NCBI GenBank assembly: GCA_016218005.1
Contig: JACRFF010000185.1
Location: 1 to 10,179 of the forward strand
Source of the DNA: Ignavibacteriales bacterium
Lineage (GTDB): Bacteria > Bacteroidota > Ignavibacteria > UBA10030
Direction of reading: 5' to 3'
DNA: 10,179 nucleotides
Position numbers and translations under genes: made by a program
Notes under the pieces: generated by a model
What the model saw: the letters and a program-made list of their open reading frames with translations, nothing else
Databases searched by the model: none
Told to the model about the DNA's origin: nothing
Part shown: positions 1 through 7,861 of the stretch, piece by piece
Numbering within the stretch: position 1 is the stretch's first letter
How the letters are laid out: every line of letters starts with the position of its first letter

Positions 1-4
1 TGTC

Positions 5-38
5 GATTGCGGAATTCCGCGTTCATCATTCCGCAATC
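5..38. repeat. perfect 11-bp inverted repeat upstream of tRNA-Leu
   Basis: GATTGCGGAAT (5-15) is exactly complementary to ATTCCGCAATC (28-38), with a 12-base loop. The left arm also overlaps a 12-base palindrome, GCGGAATTCCGC (9-20), so the sequence can fold in two mutually exclusive ways. No run of T follows the right arm, which argues against a standard intrinsic terminator. The window starts only 4 bases upstream, so I cannot tell whether it ends a preceding gene or is a dispersed palindromic element. Confidence 0.6.
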
Positions 39-50
39 CACATTTGCAAC

Positions 51-139
51 GCCGAAGTGGCGGAATTGGCAGACGCGCTGGACTCAAAATCCAGTCTAGC
101 TAACCCTAGGTGGGGGTTCGACTCCCCCCTTCGGCACCA
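51..139 (+). tRNA. tRNA-Leu, anticodon CAA
   Basis: This is a complete class II tRNA gene, read by eye. The 7-bp acceptor stem pairs GCCGAAG (51-57) with CTTCGGC (129-135), followed by discriminator A136 and an encoded CCA (137-139). The D stem is GCG/CGC (60-62/74-76), with the GG pair at 68-69. The anticodon stem CTGGA/TCCAG (78-82/90-94) encloses the loop CTCAAAA, giving anticodon CAA at 85-87, which reads the leucine codon UUG. A long variable arm with a CTAG/CTAG stem (96-99/106-109) is typical of tRNA-Leu. The T stem GGGGG/CCCCC (112-116/124-128) encloses TTCGACT. Genomic CCA is encoded. The gene ends about 50 bases before the large secreted-protein gene. I see no promoter in the 50 bases before it. 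Confidence 0.97.
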
Positions 140-189
140 TCCCAAGGAGAAAGCTCAGCACCGTTGCTACGATCGATACATCGGATGAG

Positions 190-1566
190 TTGATCGTGAG
201 ACTGCCGTTATCCCGAATTGCTGGCTTCCTTCTCTTTGTGTTCCTCCTCTTGCCCCCGCTTGTGTGGGGACAATCAACCACAAGCTTTTTGCAAACCAAG
301 TCGTTCCAATTCAACAGCCGCAGCATTCCTGTACAAATCAAACTTGATTCGTTTGTTCCCGGCACAGAACGATTGATCTTCGATTCTACAATTGTTCTGC
401 GCGACTCCGTCGATTATGTGGCGGAACCGAAAAAGGGACTCATAGAGTTGGTTGGCCCCACGTGGAAACGAATGGAAAATGATTCCGCGGCACACACTAT
501 CCAGATCTTCTACCGTCCGCAGTTGATTTTAGCGCGGCGTGAGTTTACATCGAAATCAGTTGTTCTCGAAAAGGATTCGACGCAACACACTCGCATTGTT
601 CAATCGGTTGCTCCATCGGCAGAATCTGCTTCGGATATTTTTGGAAAAGGATTACAGAAATCCGGTTCGATCGCGCGTGGATTTACGGTGGCCACCAACC
701 GTGATTTGACACTCAACTCAGGTTTCCGACTTCAATTGAATGGCAAATTGAATGAAGAAGTAGATGTGGCTGCGGCGTTGACTGATGAAAACACGCCTAT
801 CCAGCCCGAGGGAACTACCCAAACATTGCGGGAAGTCGACAGGGTGTTTGTTGAACTGAAAAGCAAGGAGTATGCAGCAACACTTGGCGACTTCAGCGTT
901 CAACGTGGTGGCGCGGAAGCAGGGGAGTTTGCTCACGTGAACAGAAAAATCCAGGGTGCGCAAGGCGTCGGGTCGTTTACGAATCTTCTCGGTTCAGATA
1001 TCAATGTTCTCGCATCAGCGGAAGCGGGAGTTGTCCGCGGCAAGTTTACCACTAATCAATTTCAAGGAATGGAAGGAACGCAAGGTCCGTATCGCCTTAT
1101 TGGCAAGAATGGCGAGCAACACCCCATCGTCGTTGCTGGGAGCGAGCGCGTCTATATCAACGGCGAGCTGCAAACGCGAGGTGAAGTGAATGACTATGTG
1201 ATCGACTATGCGGCTGGTGAAATCACGTTCACACCCAAACACTTGGTTACGAGCGCATCTCGAATCGCCATCGACTTCGAATATACCGATCGGCAATACA
1301 CACGCAATCTCCTTGGCGGCTCGTTGAACGTTCGGAGTACCGACAATTCGTTTCGCTTGAACGCTTCCGTTTTGCAGGAAGCCGACGATGAAAATTCACC
1401 CATCGATTTCAATCTTGACCAAAACGCTCGTGCAATTCTTTCGGAATCTGGCGGCGACCGTCTGCGTGCTTCGCTTCACGGCGGTCGGCTGGTCGGGCGC
1501 GATTCTGCGAGTGGACTTGCTAAAGGGCAATACACGGCAAAAGATACTCTTATCAACGGAAAGTAA
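190..1566 (+). CDS. N-terminal part of an interrupted secreted, probably outer-membrane beta-rich protein
   Basis: This open half encodes 458 residues of a protein of unknown function. Residues 1-28 form a signal peptide: Arg residues at 4 and 9, a hydrophobic core with GFLLFVFLLL, then a likely cleavage site near VWGQS. The body is polar with alternating beta-strand patterns. Two segments share a pattern of strand, turn, (D)DY-V-(D)Y, G-x-I, strand: about residues 59-109 and 318-366, the latter containing NDYVIDYAAGEITFTP. A conserved-looking stretch around residues 158-235 (ARGF, TNRDL, TDENTPIQPEG) resembles surface proteins I associate with Ignavibacteria and Chlorobi; this is recollection, not a search result. 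The start is uncertain: TTG at 190 or GTG at 196 both keep the signal peptide, no ATG is in frame, and neither has a ribosome-binding site at normal distance (AAGGAG lies at 144-149, too far away). The frame ends at TAA 1564-1566 but resumes at once, so this is probably a truncated product. Confidence 0.75.
   Translation: MIVRLPLSRIAGFLLFVFLLLPPLVWGQSTTSFLQTKSFQFNSRSIPVQIKLDSFVPGTERLIFDSTIVLRDSVDYVAEPKKGLIELVGPTWKRMENDSAAHTIQIFYRPQLILARREFTSKSVVLEKDSTQHTRIVQSVAPSAESASDIFGKGLQKSGSIARGFTVATNRDLTLNSGFRLQLNGKLNEEVDVAAALTDENTPIQPEGTTQTLREVDRVFVELKSKEYAATLGDFSVQRGGAEAGEFAHVNRKIQGAQGVGSFTNLLGSDINVLASAEAGVVRGKFTTNQFQGMEGTQGPYRLIGKNGEQHPIVVAGSERVYINGELQTRGEVNDYVIDYAAGEITFTPKHLVTSASRIAIDFEYTDRQYTRNLLGGSLNVRSTDNSFRLNASVLQEADDENSPIDFNLDQNARAILSESGGDRLRASLHGGRLVGRDSASGLAKGQYTAKDTLINGK
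1564..1566 (+). other. in-frame TAA splitting one large gene (190-3750)
   Basis: The upstream frame (190-1566) and the downstream frame (1579-3750) are in the same phase: 1579 minus 190 is 1389, a multiple of 3. Only this TAA and four codons (TTT TCG TAC TAC) separate them. Reading through gives one protein of about 1186 codons with an N-terminal signal peptide and a C-terminal phenylalanine, as expected for an outer-membrane barrel. TAA is a genuine stop elsewhere in the window (3748-3750, and the ends of bshA, the permease and the Rrf2 gene), so a reassigned code is unlikely. The simplest explanations are a recent nonsense mutation or a base-calling or assembly error. Readthrough or re-initiation at GTG 1579 is less likely. 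Confidence 0.85.
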
Positions 1567-1578
1567 TTTTCGTACTAC

Positions 1579-3750
1579 GTGTATGCCCCCGGTGATTCGC
1601 TGGCGCTTTATTTGGTTGACTTCACCGCAGTGGACTCGATTCCGGAAGACTCTCTCGGATATGACCGCGTGAGCGTCGGCCACTTCCGAGTGGCAGGACT
1701 CGGAAGAGGCGGCTACCTGCCGCTTGTGATTCTACCACAGCCAAAGTTGCATCGGATTCTTGCAATCAACAGTGAAGTAGAACTTGGCAAAAATATATTT
1801 GTCGGTGCCGAGTATGCGGGCAGTACGCTGGAACAAAATCGATTCTCATCCGACCCGAGAAGCCGGTTGAATGGTGGCGCGTTAAAATTGAATACCCGAA
1901 TGCTGCCCACTCAAGTAAGCGTGGGAGCGTTTGCCCTCGGGAAACTGGGATTTTCTGCGGCCCACCGGCGGGTAGATGGAACGTTTCGGTCAACCGACCG
2001 GTTCAACGAAGTTGAATTCGACAGAAAGTGGAACGCAGCTTCCATCAATACTGTTGCCGAAGAAATCAATGAAGTTTCGACAATGTATAGTCCATTGTCA
2101 GCACTATCGGCAGCAGTGGAGTACGGAACGCTGAAGCGGGAAGGAGAAAGTGAATCGCGGCGGCTCGGTTCAGAAATAGCATTTGCTGATTCCAACAAGC
2201 CGTACGTACGCTATAAGCGCGAATTTATAAGTTCGACAAAACTCTTGAACGATATGTCGTCGTCGTGGATTCGAGAACGAGGCGACGGAACATATGACCT
2301 TGGCGTCGTTATTCCGGAGGTTCGGGTCGAGCGCGAGAGCAAACAAAGCCGACTGTCGAATCGCGATTCGCTTTTCGGAGAGAGCTATTCGTTCCTTGAG
2401 ACAGCCGCAAAAGTAACTGCCCGGCAAACTGGAGCCGTAAGTGCAAGCGCCGAATTCCAAGTGCGCTCGGCGGATAGCGCATTGGGAGGAATTGCAATGC
2501 CTGCTTTCAATTCGTTCACACAACTCTACGGAGTGCAGGTAACGAGTTGGAAATCAGTTTCCACGTCGCTTCAGTTAAACCTGCGCAGGGTGGAATTTGA
2601 TCCTAAGTTTCAACGAAGAGGAAATCAGAACACGGAAGTAGTTCTGGTGCGCTCGCAAACGAGAATGACGCCTCTCGATCGGAGTATTGAGACCGACCTG
2701 TTCTATGAATTCTCGAATCAGCGTTCGGCACGCATGGAACGAATTTTTGTGCGTGTGCAAAAGGGAACAGGAACGTATCGCTACAAAGGAGACGTGAACG
2801 GAAACGGCCAGCCGGATGATAATGAGTTTGAGCAAACCCGCTTTGATGGGGACTATGTCGCCGTCTATGTTCCCGGTGAAACATTGGTTCCCGTGCTGGA
2901 TGTGAAAGCAAGTCTTCGGCTTCGGCTGACGCCGAGTCGTCTCATTCGATTTCCCGCCACAGCAATGGAAAAACTTCTGACCCTTTTTTCGAGTGAAACC
3001 TATGCGCGTGTGGATGAGAAGAGCACGGAGGAGGATGAGAAACAAATCTATTTGCTGAACTTCTCACGATTCCAAAATAGTCGTACGACAATTACCGGCG
3101 CGACCGTTTTTACACAAGACGTGTACTACAACGAATCTTCGCCGGAATTTTCATTGCGACTACGATATGGAGAGCGGCGAGGAATGACGCAGTTGATTTC
3201 CGCCAGCGAGCGCACGTTGCAGCAAGAACGATCCCTCAGGATTCGTTCACAACTTGTGCGTGAAATCGGCAATACCACAGATATTGGAATGCGAACGGAT
3301 CGCTCGGTTGCCAGCACCGCTTCGCCGCGCGACCGCAATCTTGAAATCATTTCGCTCCAATCAAATTTTTCATACCGCCCAGAGCGCGAGTGGGAAATCG
3401 AATTTCAGCTCGGGCTATCAAACACGCGAGATACGTTCGCCGAACGAAATGTCGTTTCAAACATCAATGAGCAAGCAATTCGAATCGGCTACGGGTTTGC
3501 GGGCACGGGGCAAGTGCGTGCGGAGGTGAGAAGAGAAGATGTGGTCCTTCAAGGGAATTCTTATCCAACCGGCGTGATGCCGTATGAATTCACTGCCGGC
3601 AAAAGTTTGGGCAAGTCGTTTTTCTGGCAGCTTTCCACGGACTATCGTATCACCTCCTTTATTCAACTTACGATAAACTATTTTGGAAGATCGGAGTCAG
3701 GGCGCGCGGTTGTTCACACGGCTACTGCCGAGGCACGTGCATTTTTCTAA
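1579..3750 (+). CDS. C-terminal part of the same interrupted protein, probable outer-membrane beta-barrel
   Basis: This 723-residue frame continues the 190-1566 gene in the same phase. Its nominal GTG start has no ribosome-binding site and no signal peptide, so translated alone it would stay in the cytoplasm. The sequence is rich in alternating polar and hydrophobic strands with many Arg, Ser and Thr residues, and ends in ATAEARAFF. A terminal aromatic residue is a known recognition feature for BamA-assembled outer-membrane barrels. Residues 405-416, DVNGNGQPDDNE, fit a calcium-binding loop of EF-hand/dockerin type (acidic or amide side chains at loop positions 1, 3, 5, 9 and 12). A short stretch after it (DGDYVAVYVPGETLVPV) looks like the start of the final strand-rich region. 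The junction YYVYAPGDS fits as the interior of a beta domain, supporting one original gene. Function is unknown; a surface, adhesion or transport role is inferred only from localisation signals. Confidence 0.75.
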   Translation: MYAPGDSLALYLVDFTAVDSIPEDSLGYDRVSVGHFRVAGLGRGGYLPLVILPQPKLHRILAINSEVELGKNIFVGAEYAGSTLEQNRFSSDPRSRLNGGALKLNTRMLPTQVSVGAFALGKLGFSAAHRRVDGTFRSTDRFNEVEFDRKWNAASINTVAEEINEVSTMYSPLSALSAAVEYGTLKREGESESRRLGSEIAFADSNKPYVRYKREFISSTKLLNDMSSSWIRERGDGTYDLGVVIPEVRVERESKQSRLSNRDSLFGESYSFLETAAKVTARQTGAVSASAEFQVRSADSALGGIAMPAFNSFTQLYGVQVTSWKSVSTSLQLNLRRVEFDPKFQRRGNQNTEVVLVRSQTRMTPLDRSIETDLFYEFSNQRSARMERIFVRVQKGTGTYRYKGDVNGNGQPDDNEFEQTRFDGDYVAVYVPGETLVPVLDVKASLRLRLTPSRLIRFPATAMEKLLTLFSSETYARVDEKSTEEDEKQIYLLNFSRFQNSRTTITGATVFTQDVYYNESSPEFSLRLRYGERRGMTQLISASERTLQQERSLRIRSQLVREIGNTTDIGMRTDRSVASTASPRDRNLEIISLQSNFSYRPEREWEIEFQLGLSNTRDTFAERNVVSNINEQAIRIGYGFAGTGQVRAEVRREDVVLQGNSYPTGVMPYEFTAGKSLGKSFFWQLSTDYRITSFIQLTINYFGRSESGRAVVHTATAEARAFF
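2791..2826 (+). other. predicted calcium-binding loop in the surface protein
   Basis: The twelve codons encode DVNGNGQPDDNE. This fits an EF-hand-like loop with Asp at position 1, Asn at 3 and 5, Gly at 6, Asp at 9 and Glu at 12. Similar DxNxNGxxDxxE loops occur in dockerins and thrombospondin type 3 repeats. Only one copy is present, so calcium binding is plausible but unproven. Confidence 0.5.
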
Positions 3751-3904
3751 GAAGCTGAAGATGGAATAGATGCCGGTCTGTTACTTGCCTTTCAGATGCC
3801 TTTTGGTTATCATCATTCGCGCGAACGGTGCCGCTCCTACCACATCAATTACTTCTGAAGGTTGATAGCAGAGAGACCTAACATTGCGCTTGTACGACGC
3901 ATCC
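3751..3904. other. intergenic region without a recognised gene
   Basis: These 154 bases lie between the surface-protein gene and ogt. I see no convincing terminator or promoter. The only notable item is a 10-base palindrome, TTCGCGCGAA, at 3816-3825, which has no loop and no T tract. Confidence 0.5.
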
Positions 3905-4414
3905 ATGAAAAAAATCTACTGGACATCCTTCCATTCAAAGATCGGTACTATTTTTGTCGCTTCGACGGAAAAAGGCGTCTGCAAGATCACGATTCCGAAG
4001 CAAACGAAGAAGGAATTTTTGGTGTGGTTGAATGATATTGCGAACGGCGCAGAACTTGTCGAGTCGACCAAAAGAAACAAGCGGGTTATCGATGAGTTGA
4101 ATAGATATTTAGACCAGAAGCTCGTTCGATTTCACACAAAGCTTGATCCTATTGGTACGGATTTTCAGAAAAGCGTTTGGCGGCAGCTTCGGCGAGTGCA
4201 ATACGGCACGACGGTTACGTACAAAGAACTTGCGCGGCGCAGTGGTGTCGCGGGCGCCTCTCAGGCTGTGGGGAGGGCTAATAGCTCCAATCCTTTGCCT
4301 ATTGTCATTCCTTGCCACCGCGTGATCGGGTCAGATAACTCGTTGGTGGGATACGCCGCGGGCATCAAGACAAAAGAATTTCTCCTTCGGCTCGAAGGTG
4401 CTGTTCTGCTGTAG
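3905..4414 (+). CDS. ogt: methylated-DNA--protein-cysteine S-methyltransferase (O6-alkylguanine-DNA alkyltransferase)
   Basis: The product repairs O6-alkylguanine (and O4-alkylthymine) in DNA by moving the alkyl group irreversibly onto its own cysteine. Counting from ATG 3905 it has 169 residues, normal for the single-domain Ogt/MGMT type. The hallmark PCHRV is present at residues 136-140, with acceptor Cys137. The helix-turn-helix and arginine-finger region lies just before it: YGTTVTYKELA (100-110) and VGRANSSNP (122-130, Arg124 as the finger). The C-terminal GYAAGIKTKEFLLRLE fits the family active-site wall. An in-frame TTG at 3884 would add 7 residues and has a weak GAGAG upstream (3871-3875); I prefer the ATG because MKKIYW matches where the N-terminal domain begins. 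There is no AdaA-like zinc domain, so it is a repair enzyme and not an Ada regulator. It lies 98 bases before the helicase gene, in the same direction, and could be co-transcribed with it. Confidence 0.95.
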   Translation: MKKIYWTSFHSKIGTIFVASTEKGVCKITIPKQTKKEFLVWLNDIANGAELVESTKRNKRVIDELNRYLDQKLVRFHTKLDPIGTDFQKSVWRQLRRVQYGTTVTYKELARRSGVAGASQAVGRANSSNPLPIVIPCHRVIGSDNSLVGYAAGIKTKEFLLRLEGAVLL

Positions 4415-4512
4415 CAGTTGCATCCTCACAAACCCTCGATAGTTACGATGTTAATTCCACATTCGACGCCGCCGATCAGGTTCAGCGTTTTACCCTCATC
4501 AATGCAATAACC

Positions 4513-6735
4513 ATGAAGTCGATTGCCGATCTCAATCCTTCACAACAAGAAGCGGTGAAAGCCGCCAATGGACCTGTGATGATTGTTGCGGGTGCGGGAA
4601 GCGGCAAGACGCGTGTGCTGACATATCGCATTGCCTACCTGATTTCCTGCGGAGTGCCGGCGCACCAGATTCTTGCGCTTACGTTCACGAACAAAGCCGC
4701 ACATGAGATGCGGTCGCGCATCGTAACGCTGGTCGGCGATTCCGCTCAATCGCTTTGGATGGGAACGTTTCACTCAGTCTTCGCGCGCATTCTGCGGCGT
4801 GAAGCGGACCATCTCGGTTTTACCAAGACCTTTACCATTTACGATTCCGACGACTCGCTGGGTGTCGTGAAGAAAACAATGGCGAGGCTGGGAATTTCCC
4901 TTCAACAATTTAATCCCAACATGATTCGTGCACGAATCAGCACGGCAAAAAATCAATTGGTGCTGCCATCAGACTATGTTGCAAGAAGCAGAGATATCGT
5001 CGATGAAAAAACGGCGCTGGTGTATGCGGAGTACCAAAAATCTCTGCGCAAAAGTAATGCACTCGATTTTGACGATCTGTTGATCAAGCCTATTGAATTA
5101 TTTGAAAAGAACGCCGCACTACTCGAGCGTTATCAATATCGCTTTCGATTTCTGCTCGTTGATGAATTCCAAGACACGAACAAAGCCCAGTATGTCATGA
5201 CGAAACTCTTGGGAGGTCAACACCGAAACATCTGCATCGTTGGAGATGACGCGCAAAGTATCTACTCGTTTCGGGGAGCGGACATTCGAAACATTCTCGA
5301 CTTTGAGCGCGATTTCCCCGAGTGCAAACAGTTTCGCTTAGAGCAAAACTATCGCTCAACGAAAACCATCTTACAAGCGGCGGATACTCTGATCCGGTTC
5401 AATCTCAACCGATTGAACAAAAATTTGTGGACGGAAAATCCGCAAGGCGCACCGGTAACGATTCTCGATTGTCATGATGAACAAGACGAGGGGCAGCAAA
5501 TCGTACGAGCGCTTCAGCGTGAGATATCTTCTGCAAAACTTGAATTGAACGACCTTGCGATATTGTATCGAACCAACGCGCAATCGCGGGCTCTCGAAGA
5601 CGCTCTTCGGCGCTCCGGACTTCCCTATACCATCGTTGGAGGAATACGTTTCTACGAGCGAAAAGAAATCAAGGACGTTATTTCCTACTTGCGTGTGCTG
5701 GTGAATCCACAAGATGAGGAGAGCCTGCTGCGCATTATCAACGTGCCCAGTCGAGGCATAGGCGATACGAGCATCGAGAACATTGTCGGTTATGCGCTGG
5801 GGAAGAAGACCACGGTGTACGCAGCGTTGAGTGAAGTCGAGCAGATCGCCAATCTCACCGATCGAGCAAAACGAAGCGTCGTCGAGTTTCGGACGTTCTT
5901 GAAGAAGTTCAACGAGTTGGCGGGAAAACTTTCGCTCAGCGAATTTTCGAGGTCGATGGTTGATGAGCTTGGAATCTTGCGAATGCTCAAAGAAGAGGGA
6001 ACGACGGAAGCCCTTGGTCGATGGGAAAACATCCAAGAATTGCTTTCGGCCATCTCGGAATTTGCTTCGACGCACAGTGAGCCTACGCTGGAACAATTCC
6101 TTGAGGAAGTTGCGCTCGTGGCGGATATTGATTCATGGGAAGGTACACAGAATGCCGTTACTCTCATGACGCTGCACGCCTCCAAGGGTTTGGAATTTCC
6201 CGTTGTGTTTGTTGCGGGAATGGAGGAAGGATTGTTGCCGTTCTATTCCTCGACTATTGATTCTTCCAATCTTGAAGAAGAGCGCCGACTGTTTTACGTT
6301 GGCATTACGCGTGCGGAACGAAAGCTGTATCTCTCGCACGCTAAAGTCCGATTTCGTTTCGGCGATCTTTCGTACCAAAGTGAATCGCGGTTCCTGTTGG
6401 AGATAGGGAAAGAAAACATTGAGTACCAATCCGGCCCACGCAGAATATCGTCTTTAACTACAGGTGGCGAAGGTCATCGTCAGTGGAAATCCTCGCACAC
6501 AAAAAAAACTCGCCACGCAGAACCGAAGGATGTCGATCGAACACCGGAGTACGAGTCAGAGTCGCAGGAACAGTTCGAGGTGACACGCGGAACCATTGTC
6601 AGGCACGAAACATTTGGTAGAGGAAAGGTGCTGGCGCTCAGCGGCTCAGGCGAGGGACAAAAAGCGGTCGTGCAATTTGATGATTACGGAATCAAAAACC
6701 TTGTGCTGCGATTTGCCAACCTTCGATTAGGATGA
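4513..6735 (+). CDS. uvrD: UvrD/PcrA-type ATP-dependent 3'-5' DNA helicase
   Basis: This is a superfamily 1A helicase that unwinds DNA in excision repair and at stalled forks. All the main motifs are intact: Q motif LNPSQQEAV (7-15), Walker A AGAGSGKT (26-33), Ia TFTNKAA (57-63), Ib GTFHS (84-88), Walker B VDEFQDTN (216-223), III GDDAQSIYSFRGA (244-256), IV LEQNYRS (276-282), V TLHASKGLEF (553-562) and VI EEERRLFYVGITRAE (588-602). After a polar linker (about 644-690), the last 49 residues (GTIVRHETFGRGKV onward) match the Tudor-like C-terminal domain that binds RNA polymerase in PcrA/UvrD. The length of 740 residues is normal. ATG 4513 places the Q motif correctly at the N-terminus; no Shine-Dalgarno is visible. 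The stop TGA (6733-6735) lies past the stop of the opposing bshA gene, so the two genes overlap tail to tail by 9 bases. PcrA and UvrD cannot be separated by sequence inspection alone. Confidence 0.97.
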   Translation: MKSIADLNPSQQEAVKAANGPVMIVAGAGSGKTRVLTYRIAYLISCGVPAHQILALTFTNKAAHEMRSRIVTLVGDSAQSLWMGTFHSVFARILRREADHLGFTKTFTIYDSDDSLGVVKKTMARLGISLQQFNPNMIRARISTAKNQLVLPSDYVARSRDIVDEKTALVYAEYQKSLRKSNALDFDDLLIKPIELFEKNAALLERYQYRFRFLLVDEFQDTNKAQYVMTKLLGGQHRNICIVGDDAQSIYSFRGADIRNILDFERDFPECKQFRLEQNYRSTKTILQAADTLIRFNLNRLNKNLWTENPQGAPVTILDCHDEQDEGQQIVRALQREISSAKLELNDLAILYRTNAQSRALEDALRRSGLPYTIVGGIRFYERKEIKDVISYLRVLVNPQDEESLLRIINVPSRGIGDTSIENIVGYALGKKTTVYAALSEVEQIANLTDRAKRSVVEFRTFLKKFNELAGKLSLSEFSRSMVDELGILRMLKEEGTTEALGRWENIQELLSAISEFASTHSEPTLEQFLEEVALVADIDSWEGTQNAVTLMTLHASKGLEFPVVFVAGMEEGLLPFYSSTIDSSNLEEERRLFYVGITRAERKLYLSHAKVRFRFGDLSYQSESRFLLEIGKENIEYQSGPRRISSLTTGGEGHRQWKSSHTKKTRHAEPKDVDRTPEYESESQEQFEVTRGTIVRHETFGRGKVLALSGSGEGQKAVVQFDDYGIKNLVLRFANLRLG

Positions 6736-7857
6736 TGCCTGCGAGTAGAATACTTTTTCGTAGTATGATTCGTAAAGGCTGACAATCTTCTCTGCTTCAA
6801 ATTCAAGGGATCTCTTACGCGCCGACTCGGAAAAGAGCTTGTGCTTGGCCGGGTTGCTCAACAAGTCCAGCGCATATTTTGCCATGCGCTCTACGTCTCC
6901 GATTTCGGCAATGTATCCTGTTTGTCCGTGGACCTGAAGCTCGGGCAATCCCCCCACGCTGGAAGAGATAACCGGAACGCCGCAGGCAAACGCTTCAAGC
7001 GCCGAAAGACCAAAGCTCTCCGATTGGCTTGGTATCAAGAACAGGTCCGCAACGCTCAAGATGGGCACGAGTTCCACCTGCTTGCCGAGAAATTTTACTT
7101 TGTCCTGCAATCCAAGCTCACGCGTAAGAATTTCACACTGAGAACGCTCAGGTCCGTCGCCCACAAGAAGCAAATGCGATGGAATGTTTCGCTGCACAAG
7201 CTCAAAAAGGCGAATGACATCCTGAACGCGTTTGACACCGCGGAAATTCGATGTATGCACAAGAATCTTTTCCCCTGCTGGGGCATAGTGGCGCAAAACC
7301 TCGGGGTGTGGCGTTCGGCGGAATCGTTCTGTGTCAATAAAGTTTGGAATGACTTCGATCTCTTTGTTGATGCCGTAGTTCGTCAGGGTTTTTTCCCGTA
7401 AGAAACGCGAAACGGCTGTTACGCCATCACTTTTTTCGATGCTGAATTTCATGATGGGCAAGAAACTCGGTTCAAGCCCGACCAACGTAATGTCGGTCCC
7501 ATGAAGAGTCGTAATGACTTTGGTCGAGTGTCCGCCTAACATTTCCTTTGCGAGATAAGCGCTGGTTGCGTGGGGGATAGCGTAGTGGCAGTGAAAGATG
7601 TCTATGCCCTCGTAATTGGCAACCTCAACCATCTTGCTTGAAAGTGCAAGCGTGTAGAGTGGGAAATCGAAAAGGGGATAGTTCGAAACCTCAACTTCGT
7701 GGAAGTAGACGCGATCGGCAAATCCGGTAAGCCGAATGGGAAGTGCATAACTGATGAAATGCACAGAGTGCCCTCGAAGCGCCAGCGCTTTGCCAAGCTC
7801 GGTCGCAACGACGCCGCTTCCGCCGTAGGTAGGATAACACGTAATGCCGATTCTCAT
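6727..7857 (-). CDS. bshA: N-acetyl-alpha-D-glucosaminyl L-malate synthase (bacillithiol biosynthesis glycosyltransferase)
   Basis: BshA joins GlcNAc from UDP-GlcNAc to L-malate, the first step of bacillithiol synthesis in the cytoplasm. The 376-residue product is a GT-B fold, family GT4 enzyme of normal BshA length. Visible motifs are the N-terminal MRIGITCYPTYGGSGVVATE, with the donor-site glycine loop at about 11-15, HCHYAIPHA (89-97), TLHGTDITLVG (117-127), HTSNFRGVKR (201-210), GDGPE (233-237) and the GT4 EX7E motif E280-SFGLSAL-E288. The gene is the last of a minus-strand set: its ATG at 7857 follows the permease stop (7862-7864) after 4 bases, implying translational coupling. The frame is open upstream to 8046, but that would overlap the permease gene and add residues unlike the family. 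The later pathway genes bshB and bshC are not in this window. Confusion with another GT4 enzyme is possible, but the N-terminus and the HYAIPHA segment are typical of BshA. Confidence 0.93.
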   Translation of the reverse strand: MRIGITCYPTYGGSGVVATELGKALALRGHSVHFISYALPIRLTGFADRVYFHEVEVSNYPLFDFPLYTLALSSKMVEVANYEGIDIFHCHYAIPHATSAYLAKEMLGGHSTKVITTLHGTDITLVGLEPSFLPIMKFSIEKSDGVTAVSRFLREKTLTNYGINKEIEVIPNFIDTERFRRTPHPEVLRHYAPAGEKILVHTSNFRGVKRVQDVIRLFELVQRNIPSHLLLVGDGPERSQCEILTRELGLQDKVKFLGKQVELVPILSVADLFLIPSQSESFGLSALEAFACGVPVISSSVGGLPELQVHGQTGYIAEIGDVERMAKYALDLLSNPAKHKLFSESARKRSLEFEAEKIVSLYESYYEKVFYSQASS

Positions 7858-7861
7858 GGTC

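Noticed and set aside
51..139. tRNA-Leu as an integration site for a mobile element
   Set aside because: No integrase gene and no repeat of the tRNA 3' end were seen in the window.
1564..1566. Reassigned stop codon or programmed readthrough at TAA
   Set aside because: TAA ends several other genes in the window normally, and nothing around this site looks like a readthrough signal. Mutation or sequence error is simpler.
2575..3045. 156-codon open frame on the minus strand inside the surface-protein gene
   Set aside because: It is a shadow of the coding strand; no start signal or recognisable motif.
4399..4413. CTGCT-GT-AGCAG inverted repeat at the end of ogt, considered as a terminator
   Set aside because: The arms are only 5 bp with a 2-base loop, and no T run follows.
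5371..6096. 241-codon open frame on the minus strand inside uvrD
   Set aside because: It lies entirely antisense to an intact helicase gene with all motifs, and its translation shows no domain.
6841..7401. 186-codon open frame on the plus strand inside bshA
   Set aside because: It is antisense to a well-supported GT4 enzyme; the translation is basic and without family features.
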